Part shown: in pieces, positions 54,953 to 63,187 of the stretch
Numbering within the stretch: position 1 is the first letter of the stretch
How the letters are laid out: each line of letters opens with the position of its first letter
Origin: Leptogranulimonas caecicola
GTDB lineage: Bacteria; Actinomycetota; Coriobacteriia; Coriobacteriales; Atopobiaceae
Direction: 5' to 3'
Assembly (NCBI RefSeq): GCF_023168405.1
Contig: NZ_AP025285.1
Coordinates: 1,734,001 to 1,798,000 of the forward strand
Length of the DNA stretch: 64,000 bases
Made by a program: the position numbers and the translations under genes
The notes under the pieces: model-generated
The model's database searches: none
Seen by the model: the letters and a program-made list of their open reading frames with translations, nothing else
What the model was told of the DNA's origin: nothing

Positions 54953-55066
54953 AGCTACCGCATCACAAACATGACTCCGTAAAAGCAGCGCTCCCCTTTG
55001 GAGTGCCAAAAAAAGAGCCTCTCGCTATAAGACGAGAGGCTCTGCAAGTGCTCTAAGCGCGGGCTT

Positions 55067-58000
55067 CTAGCTGCGCCTACGCTGCAGCACCACTCCGCTG
55101 TCGAGAAGCGCTGCCACTGCAAGCCCGATGATGCCGGGCAGCAGGGACTCGTCACCGGTCTTGGGGATGGCGACTTTACCTGCAGGGGCCACCGTCTTAC
55201 CATCCGGTGCGGGAAGCACGGCGCCGCCCTGGGTCACATCGGCGCCCACCGGATAGGCGACCGAGCTCTGTATCACAAGGTTGGAGCTGGCGAACTCGTC
55301 CCAAAGCTCGCTGCCGGAAGCCGGGTCGCCAGGCTTGGGCCCGCGGCTGTTGGGGTTGTTGGGCTTATCGGGATCGTCACCATCAGAAGGTTGGTTTTCC
55401 TTCCATTGAGACGGTTTATGGCCACCTAGATAGGCGACGTTGCCAATGTCGGCGCCTACACCCTCGTGATTGACTCGGGCCTCAAAAGTGAGTTCCAGGT
55501 CGTGGCCGCCCCAGAGATGTCCGCCGTACACCGCCAGGGTACGGGTGGCAGGATCAAAGATGGCATCGGTGGGAGCATAGAGAGTGCCGCCCTGATCGCG
55601 CAAGTGCGCAGATCCTGCCACATAATCGAGACCTTGGGGCAGCTGATCGCGAAGGACCACCTCCATCCAACCAGCGCCGGGCGTCAACGCCTTGGCTGTG
55701 AGGGTGTAGCGGATGATATCCCCCTCGTAGGTGGCGTCGGTATGGGAGAGGTTGGCAGCCTCTTTGGTGATTGCCATGTCCTTGGAAGTGGCGTCTGCCG
55801 GGATCACAGAGTCGGGCTCCACGGGAGCGCTGGAGGCCAGCGGCTCGTCGAAGAGAGCTGGGTCCACCGGAAGGCCAGGCTCTTCAGGCACCTGCGGCTT
55901 CGTGGGGTCTGAGGGACTGGATGGGTCATCCGGGTCTGTGGGGTTGGTTGGGTCGTCGGGGTCAGAGGGATCGTCCGGGTTTGAGGGGTCGGGCTTCTCG
56001 GCAGGAAGGTCTGAGGGCAGCGTGCCGGTACCGTAAGCCTGATTGGCCAGGGGCTGCTCCAGTGCCTCGGGGTTCACCTGGCACTGGAAGGTGAGCGTGG
56101 CGCTGGTGCCGCCGGGAAGGCTGCCAAGGCTTAGAGCGATGGTATGGGAATCGGCGTGGTAGGCGCTGTCGGGGACTTGGTGGGTGGCGCCGGCAGCATC
56201 GGTAAGCTGGAGGGTGCCGGGGATGAAGGTGAGGCCGGAGGGCAGCGGATCGGAGACGGCAGCAAAGAGCAGGCTGGAGTTGGCTGCGCCGTTGTTGGTA
56301 AAGGTGCAGCTATAGGCCACCTTGTCGCCCACCTGCACGCCGGTAGCGTCAGGATGGGTGAGGTTCTTGAAACTCTTTGCCAGGGCGAGATCGTCCTTTT
56401 TGGGGTCGGCCGGTGAGACCTTCTCGCCGGGCTTGCCAGAGGGTGTAGCCGGACCGGCAATGGGAGTGTTAGGCGACTCAGGGGAAGTGGGAGCTTCGGG
56501 CGAGGTGGCGATGTTGTCCAGCACTTGGCCTGGGGCATCGTCGTTCACTCGACAGATAAAGGCCACCGTGGCGCTCTGGGGCGTCTGTTCTGTGGAGGCG
56601 ATGATGTCTCCCATAAAGAACTTGAGCGTTTGCTGGCCGTTGGCTGCGGTGGCAACGCTGTACTGGCCGGAGGCAGGAGCATCGGCTGCGGCTGCCACCT
56701 GAGTGAGCTCGCCTGAGAAGGGAGCCAAGGTGTTGTTGTTGGTGAGGTGGACGGGTTTGTCGGCAGCGAGGGTGAGGCAGGCGGGCAGCTGGTCGGTGAC
56801 CAGGGCGTCCCCCCAGACCGATCCCTCGCGCTCGTTGGAGGCCATGACCTGGTAGGCCAGCAGGTCGCCCGGCTGGGTGGGGCCGTCAGGATGGGTGAGG
56901 TTGACCACCTGCTTGTCCAGTTTGGGCGCAGGAGGGATGTCGGGAGCGGGGTCCACGGTGATGTCGTAGACAAAGTGGCTGGGCAGATAGGCGCCGTTGG
57001 CCTCTTGGGTAAGGTGCAGCTCGGTTTGACCCACAGCCTCGGGGTCCACGATGAGGTCGTAGGTGCCGTCGGCGTTTTGGATAGGGTTGCCACTGTCATC
57101 TGCGCGCAGGTAGGCGCGCACGATGCCGCCATTGCTGTCGGTGAGGGTGAAGGCGCCTGAGCTGGGCGACTTGACCTTGAGCACTGCCTCGCCAGCGGGG
57201 CTGCCGTCATCGTTGTTGGCATGGTAGATGAGGTGCAGAGATCCGTGGCCGCTGATGGCCTCGGGATCGTTGACGCCCTCCACTGGGGTGAAGCTAGTAC
57301 CGTCGGGCAGACTGTCAGCGGTCACCTGGGGCTTGGGATCCACCGGGTCTATGTGCACCTCAGCGCTGGGCACGCTGTCGTTTTCTGCAGGGTTGGTGCT
57401 CTCCAGGTAGTTGGCAGGGCCTTGATAGTCGGCGTCTGGTCGTAGGAATTGCACCGAGACCTCGTGCTTGTTGTCGCCGGTGGCCTTGGGCACCAGATAG
57501 TCGGAGTCAGCCGGCGTGAAGACGTAGTTGAAGACCGTAGTAGAGCCGCCCTTGCCGTTGGGCACCTCGGTGGCATTCTTGGGCATCAAGACTTTGGTGC
57601 CGGCCTTGGCAGCGCTGGCGCGCTTGAGGGCGGTCTTCTCGGCAACCTCGACCTCGGTGTCTTGGAAGAGGATGGGGATAGGGTCGCCTTGGGGCTCGTC
57701 GTCGATGAAGAGCTGGATGCGGCCGTGGGGAGCCTTGCAGGTGTCGGCGGTGTGGGTGCCGTCCTCAAAGACGCCGCCCTCGATCTCGCAGGTGACCTGC
57801 AGGGCCTTGCGGGAGTCGTGGGCGATATCGCCCTTTTGGCTGTCCTCCACCCAGGTAGCGTCCACCAGCTTGATGGAGGAAGGCACCGGCGAGATGTCGC
57901 ACCAGCCGTAAGCCCGGTGGCCCCAATAGTTCTCGCGGAAGTCCTTGTACTCCGGAGCCGGGTTGTTGGAGTACTGGGTGGAGGTCATCACAAAGCGCAT

Positions 58001-60169
58001 GACACCCACGTCGGAGGGCATCTGGTTGTTATCAGAGACCTCGGGGCCCAGAGGCTGGCCGCCGCGCTCGGTGAAGCGCTGATAGCGCCAATCCACCGCA
58101 CGAGGATCGTTGAGTGTCTTGGGCATGTCTTCTTTGGTGGTGATGGCGTTGGGGTTGCCGTTCTCGTCGGTACCCCCTAGGTCGTAGGCCTCGAAGGGCA
58201 GTCCGTCATAGTATTTAGAAAGGTGATCCGTATAGGTCTTGGGCAGCTCGAAGTCGATGTAGCGCTTGAGGGTGTCCACCTGCCCAGGGTTGCGGAACAG
58301 CGGGTTGATCTTTTGGACTTTGCCCTCATCGTCGATGTAGGAGAGGTTCACCGTCACTTGCTTCTCGGTAGCTGATTTAGGTAGCCACAGGTAGAGCTTG
58401 CCATTGTCGAACTGCTGAGGGGCGCCGTAGTTGTAGGGCTCGTTGGCCACCAGCAGCTCCCAGTCCCAAATGAGGTTGTTGCCGGCGGCCCCGTTACCCT
58501 TGATCTCAGAGGACAGATCGATGGTCACCATGAAGACCTTGTTGGGATCGTTGGGATTGCCCGTGTTGTAGCCAGGCTCAAGGTAGTTGCTGTTTCCCCA
58601 GGCCGTGGAACCGATGCCCTGGAAGCGGGTGGCGGGGTCCGAGCAGCGCACCGAACCGCCGGTGATCTCCACATAGCCCTTGGAACCGCCGATCTCGGGG
58701 AAGACGTTATAGTCGCCGGTGTGGGCGCCGCCTCCGCCGCTGCCGGGAACAGGGATGAGGGTGCCTCCGGTCACCTTGATGGTCTTGCCCTTGTTGGAGG
58801 ACCAGCAGGCGCTTCCAAAGGCGCCGCCATGCCAGCCACCCTGAGAGTAGATGTAGCCGCCGTTGATGGTGATGTTGCCGGCGACGTTGGGGTTGTCTCC
58901 AGTGCATCGGGTGGTGCCACGACTTGGGATGGCATTGGGCTGGCGGTCCCCCACAAAACCGTCGTGGCCGCTATGACCCGCACCAATGCCGGCGCCGTGG
59001 AGGCCGCCATAGGCGTGGATGGTACCGCCATTGAAGGTCATGACGGTAGCGGTGCCGTCTGCAGATCCCGCGGCGCCGATGCCTGCCGAGTAACTCGCAG
59101 CCCCTTCGCCGGAAGAGTCCCAGCCATAGGTACGCACGTCGAGGTTGCCGCCGTTGAACGTCATGGTGCCGCCGTTCTCAGCGGGGCTTCCTCCTATACC
59201 TGGGGCATAGCCGCCGCCCACAATGGAGAGGGTACCGGGATTTGGGCTGTCGAGCTCGGTAGAAGCGGTGCCGGCGGCAATCTCCTTGCCACCCACGAGC
59301 ACCGCCGACTCGACGACCTTCTCTCCTTCGACCTTGGCCTCGCCACCATTGGCAAGGCGGTTGTCCAGCTCGTCATCGATGGTGAGGACGGAGCCCTCGC
59401 CACAACGGATGCCTGCATTGTTGGTGGGGCTCGCCGTGGTAAGGCTGTTGGTGCTCCCGTCCTTGATCTTGAGGTAGAGAGAGGTGGGGTTCCTGATCTG
59501 GGAGCCGTCGGTCGCAGGCGCGCCTGTAGCCGTGTCGTTGATGTTGGTGATGAGGTTGATGGCAGGAAGCGAAGCGTTCTGGATGCGCACTCCCGCCAAG
59601 GTGATCTCACTGTGAACGCCGGGATTGATCTGAATGGTGGAGCTTGTGGGAGCGGGGGTCGAGAGGGTGAGGGGTGTAGAGGTCAGAACCGTGAGAACCG
59701 TGCCGCTATAGCTATAATCTGTGCCCGCGACGCCGCCGGTCACCTCGAAGGGGCCGGCTGCCTGCCGCGAACCGTCTGCGACGGAAGCCTGCTTGAGCTG
59801 GGTATCCTGGGATTCCAGCTTTTCCCTCAGCTGTCCTGCGTCCAGCTGCGCCTCTTTATCACGAGACGAATCGGCGGGTTGCTCCGGCTCGAATGCCAGA
59901 TCGTCCTCCAGCTTCGTGGAACCTTCCATTTTTGCGGCAGCGTCTGTTTTCTCGGAATCCACCGATTTCACTTCTATGTTTGTAGATGCATCTTCCGATG
60001 GCCCTACAGGTTGCGTTTCCTCTAGCGCTATCTCTGAATTCTGGGGACTCTCTGGAGCCAGCACTTGGGCATATGCTTGTATATTTGAATTTGCTAGTAT
60101 CATTGTAATACTTAATATCACAACTAGTAAGTTCTTATACCATGATCCATTGCGCGCTGATTGCCTCAT
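55067..60169 (-). CDS. sortase-anchored giant surface protein
   Basis: A 1700-residue cell-wall protein. The signal peptide occupies the first 34 or so residues (KNLLVVILSITMILANSN then IQAYAQ). Residues about 140-500 contain Gly-rich repeats such as APGIGGSPAENGGTMTFNGG and GAGIGAGHSG, likely a beta-helix. Later come three DUF11-like repeats, each opening with NLTHPDG, NLTHPDA or NLSHTDA and leading to DQLPACL, DPLPSGL or DQLPQGL. A PDPSNPDDPSDPDDP-type spacer and a sorting signal IPKTGDES with a hydrophobic span and RRRS end the protein. Adhesion is plausible but unproven. Confidence 0.9.
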   Translation of the reverse strand: MRQSARNGSWYKNLLVVILSITMILANSNIQAYAQVLAPESPQNSEIALEETQPVGPSEDASTNIEVKSVDSEKTDAAAKMEGSTKLEDDLAFEPEQPADSSRDKEAQLDAGQLREKLESQDTQLKQASVADGSRQAAGPFEVTGGVAGTDYSYSGTVLTVLTSTPLTLSTPAPTSSTIQINPGVHSEITLAGVRIQNASLPAINLITNINDTATGAPATDGSQIRNPTSLYLKIKDGSTNSLTTASPTNNAGIRCGEGSVLTIDDELDNRLANGGEAKVEGEKVVESAVLVGGKEIAAGTASTELDSPNPGTLSIVGGGYAPGIGGSPAENGGTMTFNGGNLDVRTYGWDSSGEGAASYSAGIGAAGSADGTATVMTFNGGTIHAYGGLHGAGIGAGHSGHDGFVGDRQPNAIPSRGTTRCTGDNPNVAGNITINGGYIYSQGGWHGGAFGSACWSSNKGKTIKVTGGTLIPVPGSGGGGAHTGDYNVFPEIGGSKGYVEITGGSVRCSDPATRFQGIGSTAWGNSNYLEPGYNTGNPNDPNKVFMVTIDLSSEIKGNGAAGNNLIWDWELLVANEPYNYGAPQQFDNGKLYLWLPKSATEKQVTVNLSYIDDEGKVQKINPLFRNPGQVDTLKRYIDFELPKTYTDHLSKYYDGLPFEAYDLGGTDENGNPNAITTKEDMPKTLNDPRAVDWRYQRFTERGGQPLGPEVSDNNQMPSDVGVMRFVMTSTQYSNNPAPEYKDFRENYWGHRAYGWCDISPVPSSIKLVDATWVEDSQKGDIAHDSRKALQVTCEIEGGVFEDGTHTADTCKAPHGRIQLFIDDEPQGDPIPILFQDTEVEVAEKTALKRASAAKAGTKVLMPKNATEVPNGKGGSTTVFNYVFTPADSDYLVPKATGDNKHEVSVQFLRPDADYQGPANYLESTNPAENDSVPSAEVHIDPVDPKPQVTADSLPDGTSFTPVEGVNDPEAISGHGSLHLIYHANNDDGSPAGEAVLKVKSPSSGAFTLTDSNGGIVRAYLRADDSGNPIQNADGTYDLIVDPEAVGQTELHLTQEANGAYLPSHFVYDITVDPAPDIPPAPKLDKQVVNLTHPDGPTQPGDLLAYQVMASNEREGSVWGDALVTDQLPACLTLAADKPVHLTNNNTLAPFSGELTQVAAAADAPASGQYSVATAANGQQTLKFFMGDIIASTEQTPQSATVAFICRVNDDAPGQVLDNIATSPEAPTSPESPNTPIAGPATPSGKPGEKVSPADPKKDDLALAKSFKNLTHPDATGVQVGDKVAYSCTFTNNGAANSSLLFAAVSDPLPSGLTFIPGTLQLTDAAGATHQVPDSAYHADSHTIALSLGSLPGGTSATLTFQCQVNPEALEQPLANQAYGTGTLPSDLPAEKPDPSNPDDPSDPDDPTNPTDPDDPSSPSDPTKPQVPEEPGLPVDPALFDEPLASSAPVEPDSVIPADATSKDMAITKEAANLSHTDATYEGDIIRYTLTAKALTPGAGWMEVVLRDQLPQGLDYVAGSAHLRDQGGTLYAPTDAIFDPATRTLAVYGGHLWGGHDLELTFEARVNHEGVGADIGNVAYLGGHKPSQWKENQPSDGDDPDKPNNPNSRGPKPGDPASGSELWDEFASSNLVIQSSVAYPVGADVTQGGAVLPAPDGKTVAPAGKVAIPKTGDESLLPGIIGLAVAALLDSGVVLQRRRS

Positions 60170-60496
60170 ACTACACGCCCCTTAAGTGCATATTCTTGCC
60201 AGCTGATGAGGTTGGCTCATCTTCTCTACGAAGAGTGTGATGGCTATTACGTGTAGTTTGAATTGTAGCTGAAGTAACACGTTATCTAGGGAGTATCCCT
60301 TGGTTTTGTTACTAGGCGTATGGATACCACAGCTAGGGGCTTTTGCATACACGGAGACAATTCGAGACCCCGTCTGCATCTGGCGATGCATCCGAGGCCT
60401 CTCAGACGTCTCCTAAGTATGCAAAAGCCCCCACCGCAGCACCTACGTACTCGCAACACAGACCTCTCTCTATCTCGCATTCCCTCGCTTCACGGA
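60170..60496. other. promoter region of surface protein, with element C
   Basis: AT-rich upstream DNA (about 60170-60320) should hold the surface-protein promoter. The rest is structured element C, next to the 3' end of yjdF. No gene was found. Confidence 0.45.
60336..60431 (+). repeat. structured repeat element, copy C
   Basis: Left arm GGGGCTTTTGCATAC plus ACGGAGAC (60336-60358) and right arm GTCTCC-TAA-GTATGCAAAAGCCCC (60408-60431) pair along almost their whole length. The tip contains TGCATCTGGCGATGCA (60375-60390), a sequence shared with copy D. It lies 3' of yjdF. Confidence 0.75.
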
Positions 60497-60916
60497 CTAA
60501 TGGCCGCGCCTCTTCTCCTTGCGCGATTTGGCACGCTGTTCGAAACGAGCTTTCTTTTCGCTGGCATAGCGCTCTTTTCGCTTCCGCAACGATTCTTGCC
60601 TGAGCTCTTCTCGCTGCTCAGCCAGGGCTGCCTGCGCTTTCGTGCTCATGGGCGCCCGCTGAGCAGTCCGTGCTGCCTCGCGCTGACGGCGTTTTGGGTT
60701 TGCTGCCAAAGGCTTGGCAGCAGAAAGCTGTACACCGCCAAACGCGAGGGTTTGCCATTTTTCAATCACAAAATGCAAAACCTCTTCATTTGAAGGCTCT
60801 GCTCCAAACACAATGCGAGAAGCTCCAAGACGCCCGTCTTCAACATGCTCGATGATACCCACCCAAAATTGCCCATCATGGAATAAGGTCAGGGTGGATG
60901 ACACGCTGATCCGCAT
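60497..60916 (-). CDS. yjdF: YjdF-family protein (DUF2992)
   Basis: A 139-residue protein whose start TLFHDGQFWVGIIEHVEDG, the middle RIVFGAEPSNEEVLHFV and a long Lys/Arg-rich C-terminal helix (NPKRRQREAAR, TKAQAALAEQREELRQES) match the YjdF family. The family is known as the gene controlled by the yjdF riboswitch, which senses azaaromatic compounds; a role in handling such compounds is proposed but not settled. The basic tail suggests nucleic-acid binding. The ATG has AAGGAGG upstream, and a structured leader precedes it. Confidence 0.87.
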   Translation of the reverse strand: MRISVSSTLTLFHDGQFWVGIIEHVEDGRLGASRIVFGAEPSNEEVLHFVIEKWQTLAFGGVQLSAAKPLAANPKRRQREAARTAQRAPMSTKAQAALAEQREELRQESLRKRKERYASEKKARFEQRAKSRKEKRRGH

Positions 60917-60929
60917 GGCTTGTTCCTCC

Positions 60930-61040
60930 TTTATGTAGACACACCATGCAGAGAAGGGACAACCAAGGAGGCAGGTTACTGATACGGCGCCTGTGCCGTA
61001 CGCCCTCGACTACCCGACGGGGACTGTGTTTTCATCTCTG
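60930..61040 (-). promoter_or_regulatory. probable yjdF riboswitch leader
   Basis: The yjdF gene has an untranslated leader of about 110 bases after a TATACT -10 box (61054-61049). It includes AAAACACAGTCCCCGTCGGG, a GTACGGC-ACAGG-CGCCGTA hairpin and CAGTAACCTGCCTCC, consistent with a conserved structured RNA. Identification rests on the gene association and on partial recall of the yjdF motif; a covariance-model search would decide. Confidence 0.7.
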
Positions 61041-61150
61041 ATGCTTCGAGTATAACGCAGAAAACCGCAGACGCCTGAGCAAGACAGGCAGCCAAGACTC
61101 GCTGCGTGACTCTGGATCGCAAGCCTTCAAGCTGCGGCAATGGCGCTTAA

Positions 61151-61246
61151 GGGCGGTTTGCATGCTAAGGAGGCTTTTTGAGAAGGCCCGGGTGCATCGC
61201 CAGATGCACCCGGGCCTTCGATTGCCTCCGTGTATGCAAACCGCCC
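61151..61246 (-). repeat. structured repeat element, copy D
   Basis: Read on the minus strand, GGGCGGTTTGCATAC-ACGGAGGC pairs with GCCTCC-TTA-GCATGCAAACCGCCC. An inner perfect 16-bp hairpin AAGGCCCGGGTGCATC with loop and complement (61183-61198 and 61203-61218) carries the same TGCATCTGGCGATGCA tip as copy C. It lies 35 bases past the ettA stop, on the same strand. The outer stem differs from C but keeps pairing (GGGGCTTTT/AAAAGCCCC versus GGGCGGTTT/AAACCGCCC). Confidence 0.75.
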
Positions 61247-61280
61247 ATTGCCCCAAAGCCCAAGCTTTAGGACACACGCC

Positions 61281-62975
61281 TTAGTCGCGGGTGAGCTTGC
61301 GGTGGATGCGGTGGGGCTTGGATAGATCAGGACCCAGGCGCTTCTCACGATCCTTCTGGTAGGCCTCGAAGTTGCCCTCGAACCAGTGCCAGTGGCCGGG
61401 GTTCTCATCGGTGCCTTCCCAGGCAAGGATGTGGGTGGCCACGCGGTCCAAGAACATGCGGTCGTGGGAGATCACCACCGAGCATCCGGGGAAGTCCAAA
61501 AGCGCCGCCTCTAGGCTGGAGAGCGTTTCCACGTCCAGGTCGTTGGTGGGCTCGTCCAAAAGCAGCAGGTTTCCGCCCTGCTTCAAGGTGAGGGCCAGGT
61601 TCAGGCGGTTGCGCTCGCCGCCGGAGAGCACGCCGGCCTTTTTCTGCTGGTCGGGACCTTTGAAGCCAAAGGCCGCCACATAGGCGCGGCTGGGGACCTC
61701 GGTCTCGCCCACGGTGATGAAGTCGTTGCCGTCGGAGACCACTTCCCACACCGTCTTGTTAGGATCGATGCCGGCACGGTTCTGGTCCACATAGGAGAGC
61801 TTGACGCTCTCGCCCAGCTCCACCGAGCCGGCATCTGGCAATTCAAGGCCAACGATGGTCTTGAACAGGGTGGTCTTGCCAACGCCGTTAGGGCCGATGA
61901 CACCCACGATGCCGTTTCTCGGCAAGGTGAAAGAGAGGTCGTCGATAAGGACGCGGCGCTCGCCGGAAGGATCATCGAAACCCTTCTCCAGGTGCTCCAC
62001 CTCGAGGACCTTGGCGCCCAGGCGCGGGCCCACGGGTATCTGGATCTCGGCGAAGTCCAGCTTCTTGGCGCTTCTGGCCTCGGCCTCCATCTGCTCGTAG
62101 CGCTCCAGACGGGCCTTGTTCTTGGTGAGGCGGGCGCTGGGGCTGGAGCGCACCCATTCCAGCTCGGCGGCCATGCGCTTGGCCAGGCGTGCCTGCTGCT
62201 GGCCCTGGGCGGCCAGGCGGCGCTCCTTGGTCTCCAGGTAGGTGGAGTAGTTACCCTCGTAGGGATAGAGGGTGCCGCGGTCCACCTCGCAGATCCACTG
62301 GGCCACATGATCCAGGAAGTAGCGGTCGTGGGTGACGGCCATGACGGCGCCGGGGTAGTTTTGCAGGAAATGCTCCAGCCACAGGACGCTCTCGGCGTCT
62401 AGGTGGTTGGTAGGCTCGTCCAAAAGCAGCAGGTCGGGGGCCTCCAGCAGCAGGCGGCAGAGAGCCACGCGACGGCGCTCGCCGCCGGAGAGCACAGAGA
62501 CCGGGGTATCGGGGTCCGGGCACTGAAGCGCGTCCATGGCCTGGGAGAGCTGGGAGTCCAAGTCCCAACCGTTGGCAGCGTCGATCTGGTCTTGGAGGGT
62601 GCCCATCTCGGCCATCAGGGCGTCGAAGTCTGCATCGGGCTGGGCCATCTCGTTGCCGATCTCGTTGAACCGGTCGATCTTCGCCAGCAGCGGGCCAAAG
62701 GCCTGGCGGATGTTCTCCAGCACCGTGGCGTCTTCGTCCAGCTCAGGCTCTTGGTCCAGCATGCCCACGCTGTAGCCGGGGGCCAGGCGGGCCTCGCCGT
62801 TTGAGATGTCCTCTTTGCCTGCCATGACCTTGAGCAGGGTGGACTTGCCCATGCCGTTAGGGCCCACCACGCCGATCTTGGCGCCCGGGAAAAAGCCCAT
62901 GGTGACGTCGTCCAAGATCACCTTGTCGCCGGCGGTCTTGCGCACGTCGTGCATCTGGTAGACAAACTCTGCCAT
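61281..62975 (-). CDS. ettA: ABC-F protein EttA
   Basis: A 564-residue ABC-F ATPase, the energy-dependent translational throttle that binds the ribosomal E site. Two ATPase domains carry Walker A GPNGMGKST (about residue 40) and GPNGVGKTT (about 370); the signatures are LSGGERRRVALCRLLLEAPD and LSGGERNRLNLALTL, with Walker B LLLLDEPTNHLD and LLLLDEPTNDLD. The linker with coiled coil and the arm region is of EttA length, and the start MAEFVYQMHDVRKTAGDKVI is the EttA pattern. AAGGAG precedes the ATG. Element D lies at its 3' end. Confidence 0.96.
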   Translation of the reverse strand: MAEFVYQMHDVRKTAGDKVILDDVTMGFFPGAKIGVVGPNGMGKSTLLKVMAGKEDISNGEARLAPGYSVGMLDQEPELDEDATVLENIRQAFGPLLAKIDRFNEIGNEMAQPDADFDALMAEMGTLQDQIDAANGWDLDSQLSQAMDALQCPDPDTPVSVLSGGERRRVALCRLLLEAPDLLLLDEPTNHLDAESVLWLEHFLQNYPGAVMAVTHDRYFLDHVAQWICEVDRGTLYPYEGNYSTYLETKERRLAAQGQQQARLAKRMAAELEWVRSSPSARLTKNKARLERYEQMEAEARSAKKLDFAEIQIPVGPRLGAKVLEVEHLEKGFDDPSGERRVLIDDLSFTLPRNGIVGVIGPNGVGKTTLFKTIVGLELPDAGSVELGESVKLSYVDQNRAGIDPNKTVWEVVSDGNDFITVGETEVPSRAYVAAFGFKGPDQQKKAGVLSGGERNRLNLALTLKQGGNLLLLDEPTNDLDVETLSSLEAALLDFPGCSVVISHDRMFLDRVATHILAWEGTDENPGHWHWFEGNFEAYQKDREKRLGPDLSKPHRIHRKLTRD

Positions 62976-63187
62976 ATTGGCTCCTTAACACCTGACTCTA
63001 TGCGGGATTATCAACCTCCCATCATGCCCTAGGAAGCCGTGCCTTCCCAAAAAATCCCAAGGTAAGCTGGCAACCGCAAGAGGGGTCGGCTCCGATCTGT
63101 GGCAGCTTTGTGGCAGGAATCTAAAGGTTTCAGGTCTCATTACTCCCTAAGATCAAGGCAGTTCCATAAAGGTCGATGGGAGCACCC
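62976..63187 (+). other. short intergenic gap upstream of the last gene
   Basis: About 210 bases between divergent starts of ettA and the last gene; it must carry both promoters. No repeat or motif copy was noticed. Confidence 0.3.

Noticed and set aside
54855-55066. ribose-operon context for the ribokinase
   Set aside because: No transporter, RbsD or LacI-type regulator adjoins it; the kinase stands alone.
60336-61246. elements C and D as ends of a transposon around yjdF
   Set aside because: They are inverted relative to each other and flank yjdF, but copies A and B are not paired, there is no transposase and no target duplication is visible, so a structured repeat is the simpler reading.
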